This document shows, in pieces, positions 42,758 to 51,623 of a DNA stretch of 64,000 nt. Position 1 is the first letter of the stretch; every line of letters starts with the position of its first letter. The translations under genes and the position numbers were made by a program. Under the pieces are notes generated by a model that ran no database searches, was not told the origin of the DNA, and was given only the letters and a program-made list of their open reading frames with translations. Source of the DNA: Phytohabitans maris (lineage in GTDB: Bacteria > Actinomycetota > Actinomycetes > Mycobacteriales > Micromonosporaceae); contig NZ_JAVHUY010000014.1 of NCBI RefSeq assembly GCF_031085175.1, positions 124,001 through 188,000 on the forward strand, in the 5' to 3' direction.

Positions 42758-43293
42758 GAACCACTCCCCGGCGGTACCGGACGCAGCTTCTCGCAGGTCT
42801 TCTGGGCGGCCTGGAACGCCGCGGAGTTCGGGTCGAGCCCGCTGTCCGGTCCGGCGCGGAGCATGAGGTTGCCGGTCTCCGGGTCCGGGTCGGGGAAGTT
42901 CGGCACGCCGTTCTCGCGCATGCACTTGGAGTACTGGCGGGCCTTCTCGATCCGTTCCGGGTCGGCCTTGGGCATCTCGCCGCCGTTCGGCATGAGGTGG
43001 CGGCACTTGGCCATGGCGGCCTCGGTCTTGGCCGGGTCGCCGCCGCGCAGCCGCAGCTGGACGCCGCCGCCCGGCTCGGGGTCCTCCATCTGGATGCCCT
43101 CGCCCCGCATGCACTCGGTGAACTCGAGCATCGCCTGGTAGTTGTCCTTGCTGGCCGAAGGGCTGGCGCCCGCCGCCGGCGCGGCCGTACCGCCCGCCGA
43201 GGCGATCCCGCCGTCGTCGCCGCCCCCGCCGCAGCCGGCGAGCGCGAGGGCGAACAGCGCCGCCGCGACCGCCCCTGCCATCCGTCGTCTCAT
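42754..43293 (-). CDS. Lipoprotein with paired CMRxxG motifs
   Basis: A 179-residue lipoprotein (lipobox LALAGC, residues 16-21). After a Gly/Ala/Ser linker it has two similar units: FTECMRGEGIQMEDPEP and YSKCMRENGVPNFPDPDP, followed by EKLRPVPP. This unnamed actinobacterial family often sits upstream of adaptor/MacB pumps, as here. It is the first gene of the efflux operon and diverges from the response regulator across 128 bp. Confidence 0.85.
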   Translation of the reverse strand: MRRRMAGAVAAALFALALAGCGGGGDDGGIASAGGTAAPAAGASPSASKDNYQAMLEFTECMRGEGIQMEDPEPGGGVQLRLRGGDPAKTEAAMAKCRHLMPNGGEMPKADPERIEKARQYSKCMRENGVPNFPDPDPETGNLMLRAGPDSGLDPNSAAFQAAQKTCEKLRPVPPGSGS

Positions 43294-43421
43294 CCATCAC
43301 TCCCGTTTCGGCCGGCGAAAGGCGCCGGCGACCGGGGACGAGTCAACGCGCCGCCGCGTTACCCGGCGGTTTCCGCGGGCGTTAACGCGGAACGAACACG
43401 ACCGTCGGCAATCATGGGGCG

Positions 43422-44078
43422 ATGCGTGTACTGGTCGTCGAGGACGAGCGGCTGCTCGCCGACCTGATCGCCCGCTGGCTGCGGGGTGAGGCCCACGCGG
43501 TGGACGTCGCGTACGACGGCGACGCCGCGCTGGAACGGCTGGGCGTCAACGACTACGACGTGGTGGTGCTCGACCGCGACCTGCCGGTCGTGCACGGCGA
43601 CGACGTGTGCCGGGCGCTGGTCGACTCCGGCGCGGAGGCCCGGGTGCTGATGCTCACCGCCGCGGCCGAGATCGGCGACCGGGTGGCCGGGCTCTCCCTC
43701 GGCGCGGACGACTACCTGCCCAAACCGTTCGCCTTCGCCGAGCTCGCCGCCCGCGTGCTGGCCCTGGGGCGGCGGGCCCGGCCGGCCGCGCCGCCGGTGC
43801 TCAGCCGCGCCGGCATCACGGTCGACCTGCCGCGGCGGGAGGTGCACCGCGACGGGCGGTACGTGTCGCTGTCCCGCAAGGAGTTCGCGACGCTGGCCGA
43901 GCTGATGCGGGCGGACGGGGCGGTGGTGAGCGCCGAGCACCTGCTGGAGAAGGTGTGGGACGAGCACGCCGACCCGTTCACGGCGGCGGTGCGGGTGACG
44001 ATCCTCAAGCTGCGCCGCAAGCTCGGCGACCCGCCGGTCGTGGAGACCGTGCCCGGCGACGGGTACGTGATTCGATGA
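43422..44078 (+). CDS. OmpR-family response regulator
   Basis: A 218-residue regulator. The receiver has Asp51 as phospho-acceptor (VVLDRDLPV) and the PKPF lysine. The winged helix covers about 125-216 (LSRKEFATLAELMRADGAVVSAEHLLEKVWDEH). Divergent from the efflux operon, its likely target. The stop overlaps the kinase start (ATGA). Confidence 0.94.
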   Translation: MRVLVVEDERLLADLIARWLRGEAHAVDVAYDGDAALERLGVNDYDVVVLDRDLPVVHGDDVCRALVDSGAEARVLMLTAAAEIGDRVAGLSLGADDYLPKPFAFAELAARVLALGRRARPAAPPVLSRAGITVDLPRREVHRDGRYVSLSRKEFATLAELMRADGAVVSAEHLLEKVWDEHADPFTAAVRVTILKLRRKLGDPPVVETVPGDGYVIR

Positions 44079-45259
44079 TCAGCCGGCTGACGATCCGCGC
44101 GCGTCTCACCGTCCTCTACGGCGGGCTGCTCTTCGTCGCGGGCGTGGTGCTGCTCGCCGTCACGTACGTGCTCGTCGGCCAGCGGATGCCGACCGCCGTC
44201 CGGATCCTCGCGACCCACACCCGCGGGCCGAACGACGACCCGTCGGTGGCGCTGCCCAGCGGCGACCAGGTGTACCTGTCGGACCTGCCGGAGAAGCTGC
44301 GCGACGCCGCCCTGCAGGACATGCTCACCACCGGCACGATCGCGCTGGTGCTGGTCACGGTCGTGGCGGTGGGGTTCGGGTGGCTGCTGGCCGGGCGGGC
44401 GCTGCAGCCGCTGCACCGGATCACCGAGACCGCGCACCGGATCGCCGCCGCGCCCGCCGCCGACCGGGGGCTGCACGAGCGGATCGCGCTCGCCGGCCCG
44501 CGCGACGAGGTCAAGGAGCTGGCGGACACGTTCGACACGATGCTGGAACGGCTGGACCGCTCCTTCGACGGCCAGCGCCGCTTCGTGGCGAACGCCTCGC
44601 ATGAGCTGCGCACCCCGCTGACGCTGAGCCGGGCGGTGCTGGAGTACGCGGCGCACCGCGACACCCTCCCGCCCGAGGTGCGGCAGCTGACCGAGCTGCT
44701 GCTCGACATCAACCTGCGGCACGAGCGGCTGATCAACGGGCTGCTGCTGCTCGCCCGTACCGACAACGAGATGCTCGACTCCAGCCCGGTCGACCTCGCC
44801 GACGTCGTCGCGCACACGGTCACCCATCTGGCGCCGGAGGCGGAGAAGGCGGGCGTGAGCGTCGGCGGCGAGCCCGCGCCCGCCCCCACGCTCGGCGACC
44901 CGGTCCTGCTGGAACGCCTCGTGCAGAACCTGGTCGAGAACGGCATCCGCCACAACACCGGCACCTCCGAGGGCTGGGTGCGGGTCGCCTGCCGCACCGT
45001 CCCGGGTGGCCTCGTCGAGCTCACCGTGAGCAACTCCGGGCCGGTCATCCCCCGGTACGAGATCCCCGGGCTGTTCGAGCCGTTCCGCCGGTACGGCTCC
45101 GAGCGGGTCGACCGGGACCGCGGCGCCGGGCTCGGCCTGTCGATCGTGCGGTCGGTCGCCCGGGCCCACGGCGGCGACGTCACGGCCGAGCCGCGCGACG
45201 GCGGTGGCCTGCTCGTACGCGTGACTCTGCCCCTCGCGACCGGGCCGGGCGTGGCATGA
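44075..45259 (+). CDS. Sensor histidine kinase
   Basis: A 394-residue kinase with normal layout: TM1 near residues 13-35, a short extracytoplasmic loop (36-86), TM2 near 87-106, HAMP 108-160, His176 in NASHELRTPL, then the N box (VENGIRHN), F box (FEPFRRYG) and G2 (GAGLGLSIV). The small loop suggests it senses envelope stress or a drug in or near the membrane. Its intact form contrasts with the truncated kinase at 10070. Confidence 0.94.
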   Translation: MISRLTIRARLTVLYGGLLFVAGVVLLAVTYVLVGQRMPTAVRILATHTRGPNDDPSVALPSGDQVYLSDLPEKLRDAALQDMLTTGTIALVLVTVVAVGFGWLLAGRALQPLHRITETAHRIAAAPAADRGLHERIALAGPRDEVKELADTFDTMLERLDRSFDGQRRFVANASHELRTPLTLSRAVLEYAAHRDTLPPEVRQLTELLLDINLRHERLINGLLLLARTDNEMLDSSPVDLADVVAHTVTHLAPEAEKAGVSVGGEPAPAPTLGDPVLLERLVQNLVENGIRHNTGTSEGWVRVACRTVPGGLVELTVSNSGPVIPRYEIPGLFEPFRRYGSERVDRDRGAGLGLSIVRSVARAHGGDVTAEPRDGGGLLVRVTLPLATGPGVA

Positions 45260-45266
45260 TCGGCGG

Positions 45267-46340
45267 ATGTCGCCCACTGTGGACGGGCAGCGGCGCCTCG
45301 ACCTGTTCGCGGCCGGCATCGTCTACCTCGACATCATCTTCACCGGCCTGCCGGCGCTGCCCGCGCCCGGCACCGAGGTGTGGACGCTCGGCATGGGCTC
45401 CAGCCCCGGCGGCATCGCCAACCTGGCCGTCGCCGCCAGCCGGCTCGGCGTCCACACCGGGCTGAGCTCGCCGTTCAGCTCCGACGCGTACGGCGACTTC
45501 TGCTGGCAGATCCTGCACGGCGAGGAGAACGTCGACCTCTCCGCCTCCCGCCGCTTCGACGGCTGGCACTCGCCGGTGACGGTGTCGCTGGCGTACGAGC
45601 GGGACCGCAGCATGATCACGCACGGTCACCCCGCCCCGGCCACCGTCGAGGGCCTGGTCGGCGACCTGCCGGCGGCGCGCAGCGCGTACGTGAGCCTGGA
45701 GCGGGAGCCGATGCCCTGGGTACGCCGCGCCCACGCGGCCGGCACGATGGTCTTCGCCGACGCCGGCTGGGACGCCACCGGCTCCTGGTCCGCCGAGGCG
45801 CTGTCGGTGCTCGACCACTGCCACGCGTTCCTGCCCAACGCGGTCGAGGCGATGCGCTACACCCACACCGACACCCCGGCCGCCGCGCTGCGCGCCCTCG
45901 CCGCACGGGTGCCGGTCACCGTGGTCACCTGCGGCCCGGCCGGCGCGCTGGCGCTGGACGCCGGCACCGGCGAGGAGGCCTCCGTGCCCGGCGTCCCGGT
46001 CGAGGCCCTCGACCCGACCGGCGCCGGCGACGTCTTCGGCGCCGGCTTCATCGCCGGTACGCTCGCCGGCTGGCCCCTGACCGACCGGCTCGCCTTCGCC
46101 AACCTGGTGGCCGCGCTCTCGGTGCAGCACTTCGGCGGCTCGCTGTCGGCCCCCGGCTGGGGCGACATCGGCGACTGGTGGCGCGCCACGAAGGACCGCG
46201 CCGCCACCGGCCACGCCGACTCCACGGACGCCGAGGTCGCCCGCCGCTACGCCTTCCTCGACGACGCCATCCCCACTGGCCGGATCCGCCAGGTCCGCCG
46301 GGCAACGGCCACGATCGCCAAACTCTCCGACGCCCAGTAA
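45267..46340 (+). CDS. PfkB-family carbohydrate kinase
   Basis: A 357-residue ribokinase-fold kinase. Marks are GMGSSPGGIANLAVAASRLG (sugar-binding loop), TVVTCGPAGALAL and the anion-hole motif DPTGAGDVFGAGF with the catalytic Asp. The tail (about 300-357) is extra. Substrate unknown. It starts 7 bp after the kinase gene, so it may be in the same transcript. Confidence 0.92.
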   Translation: MSPTVDGQRRLDLFAAGIVYLDIIFTGLPALPAPGTEVWTLGMGSSPGGIANLAVAASRLGVHTGLSSPFSSDAYGDFCWQILHGEENVDLSASRRFDGWHSPVTVSLAYERDRSMITHGHPAPATVEGLVGDLPAARSAYVSLEREPMPWVRRAHAAGTMVFADAGWDATGSWSAEALSVLDHCHAFLPNAVEAMRYTHTDTPAAALRALAARVPVTVVTCGPAGALALDAGTGEEASVPGVPVEALDPTGAGDVFGAGFIAGTLAGWPLTDRLAFANLVAALSVQHFGGSLSAPGWGDIGDWWRATKDRAATGHADSTDAEVARRYAFLDDAIPTGRIRQVRRATATIAKLSDAQ

Positions 46341-46410
46341 GACCCTGTTTCGGGATACCGCGGCGTCCGGAGTGGCCCCGCCGGAGGCGGAGGGGTGACC
46401 GCGACCAGGC

Positions 46411-46468
46411 GCGGAGGGTGCGGCCGCGGGAGCGACGGTCTGGACCACGGCGGGCGTCGCGGTAGCTC
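46411..46468 (-). repeat. 58-bp dispersed repeat, copy 2
   Basis: The minus strand matches 5131-5188 with two mismatches. It lies in the 166-bp gap between the convergent PfkB and penicillin acylase genes, which holds no gene. Confidence 0.85.
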
Positions 46469-46506
46469 GAATGTTTGGAATCGGGCGCGGACCCGCCGGT
46501 GGGTGG

Positions 46507-48996
46507 CTAGGCCGGCTGGAGGCGGAGGGTGTCTTCGGCTTCGCGGCGGATGGTCGCGGGGTCCCAGCGCATCGGGAGCAGCTCGCCGCGGCGCCAGGGG
46601 CCGAACTGGTCGGCGTAGTGGGCGCTGAAGGCGTGCCCTGAGTTTCCGCTCAGCTGCACCCAGCGCGACCCGTCCAGGTTGCCGAGGTCGACCACCATGC
46701 GCATGGACGGGACGGCGTCCACCTCGTAGCCGGCGGCGGCGTCCCAGCCGGTGGCGTTGACGATGGAGGAGCCGCCGGCGACCGGCTCGGGGCCCTCGTT
46801 GAAGAGCCACTCGACCGGGCCGACACCGGACTCGCCGAAGCTCTGGTTGCGCAGTTCGAGGGTGTGCAGGTCGCCCCAGCGCCAGCCGGACGGGTCGTCG
46901 CCGAGCCGGCCGGTCAGCTCGGCCGACGCGTCCGCGAGGGCGGCCGACAGGATCTGGTCCATGGTCTCCGCGGCGGGGGTCGAGCGGTCGTCCCACCACG
47001 GCGACGACGGCTTCTCCAGCAGGCCGCGGACCACCTCCCACCAGCGGTCGCCGCCGTCCGCCCGGTAGTCCTCCGGCAGCTCGTCGAACGTCCGGGCGAG
47101 CAGCGCCCGCCACACCGCGTTGAAGTACGCGGCCGGGGCCGAGTCGACCGGCTGCTGGTAGTCCCAGCCGCGGAGCAGGTCGACCGCGCGGGACGAGGAG
47201 GGTACGCGCAGCAGGTGCGGCACGAGCAGCGGCCCGAGCGCGTTGTACCCGTCCGTCTGCATCCGCCGCACGTCGTCCACGGTGACCATCCGGCCGGCCC
47301 GCTCGACGAGCTGGTTGATGCGTTCGGAGCGGTAGCCGTAGGACCAGTCGTGGGTGAGCGGGTACGGGTAGCCCGGGCCGACCACCGCCTGGTTGGCGGT
47401 CACGATGTACCCCTGGGCCGGGTTGAGCACGCTGGGCAGCGCGTCGAAGGGGATGTAGGAGCGCCAGTCGTACCCGGTGTCCCAGCCCGGCGCCGGATAC
47501 CGCCCGTCGCCCTCGCCGCGCACCGGGATGCGCCCCGGCGCCTGGTAGCCGATGTTGCCGGCCACGTCCGCGTACACCAGGTTCTGCGCGGGCACCTCGA
47601 AGAGCGCGGCCGCCGCCCGGAAGCTCGCCCAGTCGCGGGCCCGGTTGAGCGCGAAGAGCGCGTCGATCGTGCGGCCCGGGTCGAGGGCGGTCCAGCGCAG
47701 CGCCACCGCGTACCGGTCGCCGGCGTCCCGCAGCTCGGCCGAGGCGTCGGAGAGCAGCGGCCCGTTCCGGCTGGCCCGGACGGTGACCGTCACCGGCCCG
47801 CCGCCGGCGACCTTGATGGTCTCGGTGCGTTTGTCGAGGTCCCGCCAGCCGTCGCCGACCCGGACCCGGTCGCCGGCGACCTCCTCCAGGTAGAGGTCGG
47901 TGACGTCCGGGCCCAGGTTGGTGAAGCCCCAGGCGATCGCGTCGTTGTGGCCGATCACCACGCCCGGCACCCCGGCGAACGTGAATCCGGACAGGTCGAA
48001 CCCGCATTCGCAGTGCAGCCCGGCCTGAAACCAGATGCCCGGCATGCTCGGCGACAGGTGCGGGTCGTTGGCGAGCAGCGGCTTGCCGCCGGCGGTGCGG
48101 GTGCCGGCGATCACCCACGAGTTGGAGCCCAGGTCGGGGCCGGGCCGGCCGAGGAGGGCGGGCAGCCCCGCGAGCCCGTCGCGCACCGCGGCGAGCGCCG
48201 GCAGCCAGCCGCCTCCGGCGCCACCGGCGTCCGCGGCCACGAAGGCGCCGCCGGTCACCCGCCCGCCGCCGACGATCGGCCGGTTCAGACCCATCGGGTA
48301 CGGCGGGAACAGCTCGTCGATCTCCGGACGGGTGAGCCCGCTGCCGGCGAGGATGGCCCGCTCGGTCTCGTCGGCCATGTTGCCGCGCAGGTCCCAGGCC
48401 ATCGCCTTGAGCCAGGCGAGGCTGTCGACGGGGCTCCACCGTTCGATGCGGTAGCCGCGGTTGGTCAGCCCCAGCACCGTGTACTCCAGGCTGACCTCGC
48501 CGCTCGGGTCGCCGCCGCCGTGCTGGTCGAGCCAGGCGTTGACCCCGTCCGCGTACGCCTGCAGGAAGCCCCGGCTCTCCTCCGAGATGATCCCCCACTC
48601 CTGCTCGGCGACCCGGCGCCAGCCGAGCGTGCGCAGGTACGTGTCGGTCTCCAGCTGGTCGCGGCCGAACAGCTCGCTGAGCCGCCCGGCGGTCACGTGC
48701 CGGCGGAAGTCCATCTCCCAGAAGCGCTCCTGGGCGGTCACGTACCCCTGCGCGCGGAACAGGTCGGTGGAGCTGCCGGCGTAGATCTGCGGCACCCCGT
48801 ACGCGTCGCGGTGCACGGTCACCTCGGCGGCGAGCCCGGGCAGCGTCAGCTCCCCGCCGTACTCGGCGAAGGAGCGGCGGACCGACCACACCCCGAGCAG
48901 CCCGCCCACGACGGCGAGGACGGTGAACCCGGCGAGCAGCGCGAGCGCGACCCGCCGGATCCGCCGCCACCCGATCCGCCCGCTCCGCTCGCCCAT
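46507..48996 (-). CDS. Penicillin acylase family (Ntn hydrolase)
   Basis: An 829-residue Ntn hydrolase precursor. It has one N-terminal TM anchor (residues 15-38). The A chain contains VTVHRDAYGVPQIYAG and YVTAQERFWEMDFRRH. Autocleavage at Gly290/Ser291 (LGSNSWVIAG) would make Ser291 the nucleophile; NDPHLSPSMPG and the oxyanion Asn in VTANQAVV are conserved. Substrates could be beta-lactams, acyl-homoserine lactones or cyclic lipopeptides. The ATG at 48996 is chosen because it opens the TM anchor. Confidence 0.93.
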   Translation of the reverse strand: MGERSGRIGWRRIRRVALALLAGFTVLAVVGGLLGVWSVRRSFAEYGGELTLPGLAAEVTVHRDAYGVPQIYAGSSTDLFRAQGYVTAQERFWEMDFRRHVTAGRLSELFGRDQLETDTYLRTLGWRRVAEQEWGIISEESRGFLQAYADGVNAWLDQHGGGDPSGEVSLEYTVLGLTNRGYRIERWSPVDSLAWLKAMAWDLRGNMADETERAILAGSGLTRPEIDELFPPYPMGLNRPIVGGGRVTGGAFVAADAGGAGGGWLPALAAVRDGLAGLPALLGRPGPDLGSNSWVIAGTRTAGGKPLLANDPHLSPSMPGIWFQAGLHCECGFDLSGFTFAGVPGVVIGHNDAIAWGFTNLGPDVTDLYLEEVAGDRVRVGDGWRDLDKRTETIKVAGGGPVTVTVRASRNGPLLSDASAELRDAGDRYAVALRWTALDPGRTIDALFALNRARDWASFRAAAALFEVPAQNLVYADVAGNIGYQAPGRIPVRGEGDGRYPAPGWDTGYDWRSYIPFDALPSVLNPAQGYIVTANQAVVGPGYPYPLTHDWSYGYRSERINQLVERAGRMVTVDDVRRMQTDGYNALGPLLVPHLLRVPSSSRAVDLLRGWDYQQPVDSAPAAYFNAVWRALLARTFDELPEDYRADGGDRWWEVVRGLLEKPSSPWWDDRSTPAAETMDQILSAALADASAELTGRLGDDPSGWRWGDLHTLELRNQSFGESGVGPVEWLFNEGPEPVAGGSSIVNATGWDAAAGYEVDAVPSMRMVVDLGNLDGSRWVQLSGNSGHAFSAHYADQFGPWRRGELLPMRWDPATIRREAEDTLRLQPA

Positions 48997-49032
48997 GGCG
49001 CCGCATCCTAGCCCGCGCGTCGCTCCCCGCCG

Positions 49033-49086
49033 GTGATCGAAGCTCCCCTCATGTCGTTCCAGCGACGTGGGAGGAGCTTCGATCAC
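49033..49086. repeat. Inverted repeat with GTGATCGAAGCTCC arms
   Basis: Perfect 14-bp arms with a 26-bp spacer that itself has weak dyads. It lies between the hydrolase pseudogene and the penicillin acylase gene. It shares the GTGATCG tip with the palindromes at 1 and 57042 but is otherwise different. Confidence 0.75.
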
Positions 49087-49095
49087 TCCGGCTCG

Positions 49096-49842
49096 CTAGG
49101 CGGCGCGGAGGACGGCGTCGAGGCGGCCGGCGAACGCCGGGACGTCCAGCCCGAACCCGCCGTGGTCGCCCGGGAACGTCGCCACCGGCACGCCGAGCAA
49201 CCCGCCCACCGCGTACGCGGCCCGGGCCGGCGGCTCCCCCTCGGAGGCCGCCCCGGCCGCCGGCACCACGACCGTGGTGGCGCCCTTGAGCGCGTCGGCC
49301 GTCCGGCACGTACCCGGCGAACGCCGGCACCTCGAACTCCAGGAAGAACTCGTTGTTGACCGCGAACCGGGCCAGCATCGCCGCCGTCTCCGGGTCGAGC
49401 TCGGCGGGCGCCTCGCCCCCGCCCGGTACCCGGTCCACGCTCTCGCCGTCGCCTTCCGCGGTGGGCGACCCGCTCATGGCGAGGGCCGCGCCGAGCACCT
49501 GCCCGGCCGCCGCCGAACCGCCCTCCCGGTACGCGGCCTCGACCTCGCGGATGACGCCCCGCCAGTGGTCCCGCTCCGGCAGCAGCTCGAACAGGGGCGG
49601 CTCGTGCGCGACCAGCACCCGTACCAGCTCCGGGTGCCGCGCGGCCAGCTCGAGCCCGATGACCGCGCCCGAGCTGTTGCCGAATACGTATGCGGGCGCC
49701 CGCTCCGACACCCCGACCGCGGCCAGCACCCGGTACGCGTCGTCCCCGTGCTCGGCGATGCTCTGCGGTCCGGGCGCCCCGTCGAGCCGGCTGCGCGAGT
49801 TCCCCCGCTCGCCCCCGGCACGGCAACGGTCTTCGTCTCCAT
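49096..49842 (-). pseudogene. Alpha/beta hydrolase broken by deletion and frameshift
   Basis: A good start (GAGGAG site, METKTVAVPG) is followed by a jump in another frame to GNSRSRLDGAPGPQSIAEH, so the oxyanion-loop half (about 40 residues) is missing. The nucleophile elbow FGNSSGAVIG and AHEPPLFELLPERD follow. Near 49310 a +1 shift moves the ending to DALKGATTVVVPAAG..., GDHGGFGLDVPAFAGRL, stop at 49096. The catalytic Ser and His are preserved in pieces, but no single frame joins them. Confidence 0.8.
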
Positions 49843-50080
49843 CACTCACTCCTCCTCAGCCGACCATCCACGACTACGGTTCCGTCTTTCTGACGGATCC
49901 GGAAAGGGAGTCGGAGCGGCGGACCGGTTCTCGACACCCGGCCGCGCTCGCGCGGCGATACGACCGTGAAAAGCGCCCTTCGACGGAGTTGTGCCCCGTT
50001 CGGGCGATAGTTGCCCGGAAGCGACGATCGCTAGAGTGAGCGCTCCCAACCACGCTGCGTAGCCATCTGGAAGGTGTGCC

Positions 50081-51607
50081 ATGCCCACGCACCGGTTCAA
50101 CCCGCCGCCTGGCTGGCCCGTGCCACCGCCCGGCTGGCAGCCGCCGGCGGGTTGGCACCCCGACCCGAGCTGGCCGCCCGCGCCGCCCGGCTGGCAGTTC
50201 TGGGTGGCGGAACCGGCGGCCACGACGCGCGGCGCGGCGGTTGTCCCGGTCGTCCCCGGCCACCAGCCCTCACCCGCCTCCGGATCCGCCCCGGTCGCTT
50301 TCCCGCCGGCGTCCGGCACGACCGGCCGAAACGGCGCGCTCGGTGGCCTCTTCGGCGGCAAGAAGCGCCTGGAGGACGAGAACGACGAGCTACGCCGCCA
50401 GCTCAACGCGCTGATGGGGATGGACGCCGCCGCGGTCGCGGCCGAGGCGGCGGCGCTGCGGGACCAACTGCACGCGCTGCGCGCCGAGCACGCGTCGCTG
50501 CAGGCCGAGCTGGCGACGGCGCGGGCCGAGCTGGTCCGCACGACGGACGAGGCCACGCTGCAGGAGGTCGGCATCTACCGGTACCAGCATCCGCTCGCGG
50601 ACGCGGTGGCCTACAAAGCGAGGCTGGCGGACCTGTCCGACCGGATCAAGGCCATGGCGCGCGGCGGGACCGCGGTCCTCGCCAACACCGGCTGGACGGT
50701 GAACGGGTCGGCCGCGGAGGGCCGCAAGATGATCACGCAGTACTCGAAGCTGATGCTGCGGGCGTACAACGCGGAGGCGGACAGCTGCGTGGCGCGGGTC
50801 CAGCCGCACAAGGTGCACACGACCATCGAGCGGCTCGACAAGGTGGCCACGACGATCGCCCGCCTCGGCAACACGATGGGCATCCGCATCGGGCCGGACT
50901 ACCACTGGCTGCGCGTACAGGAGATCACGCTCACCGCGGACTACCGGGCCAAGGTCGAGGAGGAGAAGGAGCGGGTCCGCGAGGAGCGGGAACGCCAGCG
51001 CGAGGAGCGGGCCGCGTTGCAGGAGTTCGAGCGGGAGAAGGCGCGGCTGGCCAAGGAACAGTCGCACTACCTCGCCGCGCTGGCGAAGCTCCAGGCCAAG
51101 GGTGACCTCACCGGTGCCGCCGACCTGGAGGCCAGGCTCGCCGAGATCGGTGAGGCGATCGCGGGCGTCGAGGCCCGGGAGGCGAACATCCGCGCCGGCT
51201 ACGTCTACGTGATCTCCAACATCGGCGCCTTCGGCCCCAACATGGTCAAGATCGGCATGACGCGCCGCCTCGACCCGGAGGACCGGGTGCGCGAGCTCGG
51301 GGACGCGTCCGTCCCGTTCCGCTTCGACACGCACGCCCTGATCTTCAGCGACGACGCCGTGGGCCTGGAGGGGAAGCTGCACGCGGCTCTCGACAAGCAG
51401 CGGGTCAACAAGGTCAACGTCCGCCGCGAGTTCTTCTACGCCGACCCCGCCCAGGTGCGCGACCTGCTCCAGCAGATCGCCGGCCAGCACCTGCTGGAGT
51501 ACCACGAGACGCCGCAGGCGCTGGAGTGGCGGGCCAGCGGCACGCACGAGCAGCAGACCCCGCCGCCGGCCGACGCCCCGCCGCCAGCCGTGGCCGCGGC
51601 GGCCTGA
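50081..51607 (+). CDS. DUF4041 plus T5orf172 (GIY-YIG) protein
   Basis: A 508-residue protein. Residues 1-40 are a Pro/Trp-rich PPPGW repeat, like the DUF2510 peptide of actinomycete membrane-associated proteins. A coiled coil (about 90-150) precedes the DUF4041 core (about 160-290, ending near PDYHWLRVQEITLTADYRAK). A charged helix follows (EEEKERVREERERQREERA). A T5orf172 GIY-YIG-like nuclease domain ends the protein (about 370-480: GYVYVISNIGAFGPNMVKIGMTRR...FYADPAQVRDLLQQI). This domain order recurs in phage- and defence-linked genes; the role here is not known. It heads a two-gene unit. Confidence 0.88.
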   Translation: MPTHRFNPPPGWPVPPPGWQPPAGWHPDPSWPPAPPGWQFWVAEPAATTRGAAVVPVVPGHQPSPASGSAPVAFPPASGTTGRNGALGGLFGGKKRLEDENDELRRQLNALMGMDAAAVAAEAAALRDQLHALRAEHASLQAELATARAELVRTTDEATLQEVGIYRYQHPLADAVAYKARLADLSDRIKAMARGGTAVLANTGWTVNGSAAEGRKMITQYSKLMLRAYNAEADSCVARVQPHKVHTTIERLDKVATTIARLGNTMGIRIGPDYHWLRVQEITLTADYRAKVEEEKERVREERERQREERAALQEFEREKARLAKEQSHYLAALAKLQAKGDLTGAADLEARLAEIGEAIAGVEAREANIRAGYVYVISNIGAFGPNMVKIGMTRRLDPEDRVRELGDASVPFRFDTHALIFSDDAVGLEGKLHAALDKQRVNKVNVRREFFYADPAQVRDLLQQIAGQHLLEYHETPQALEWRASGTHEQQTPPPADAPPPAVAAAA

Positions 51608-51623
51608 GGCCGGGAGGCCGGGC

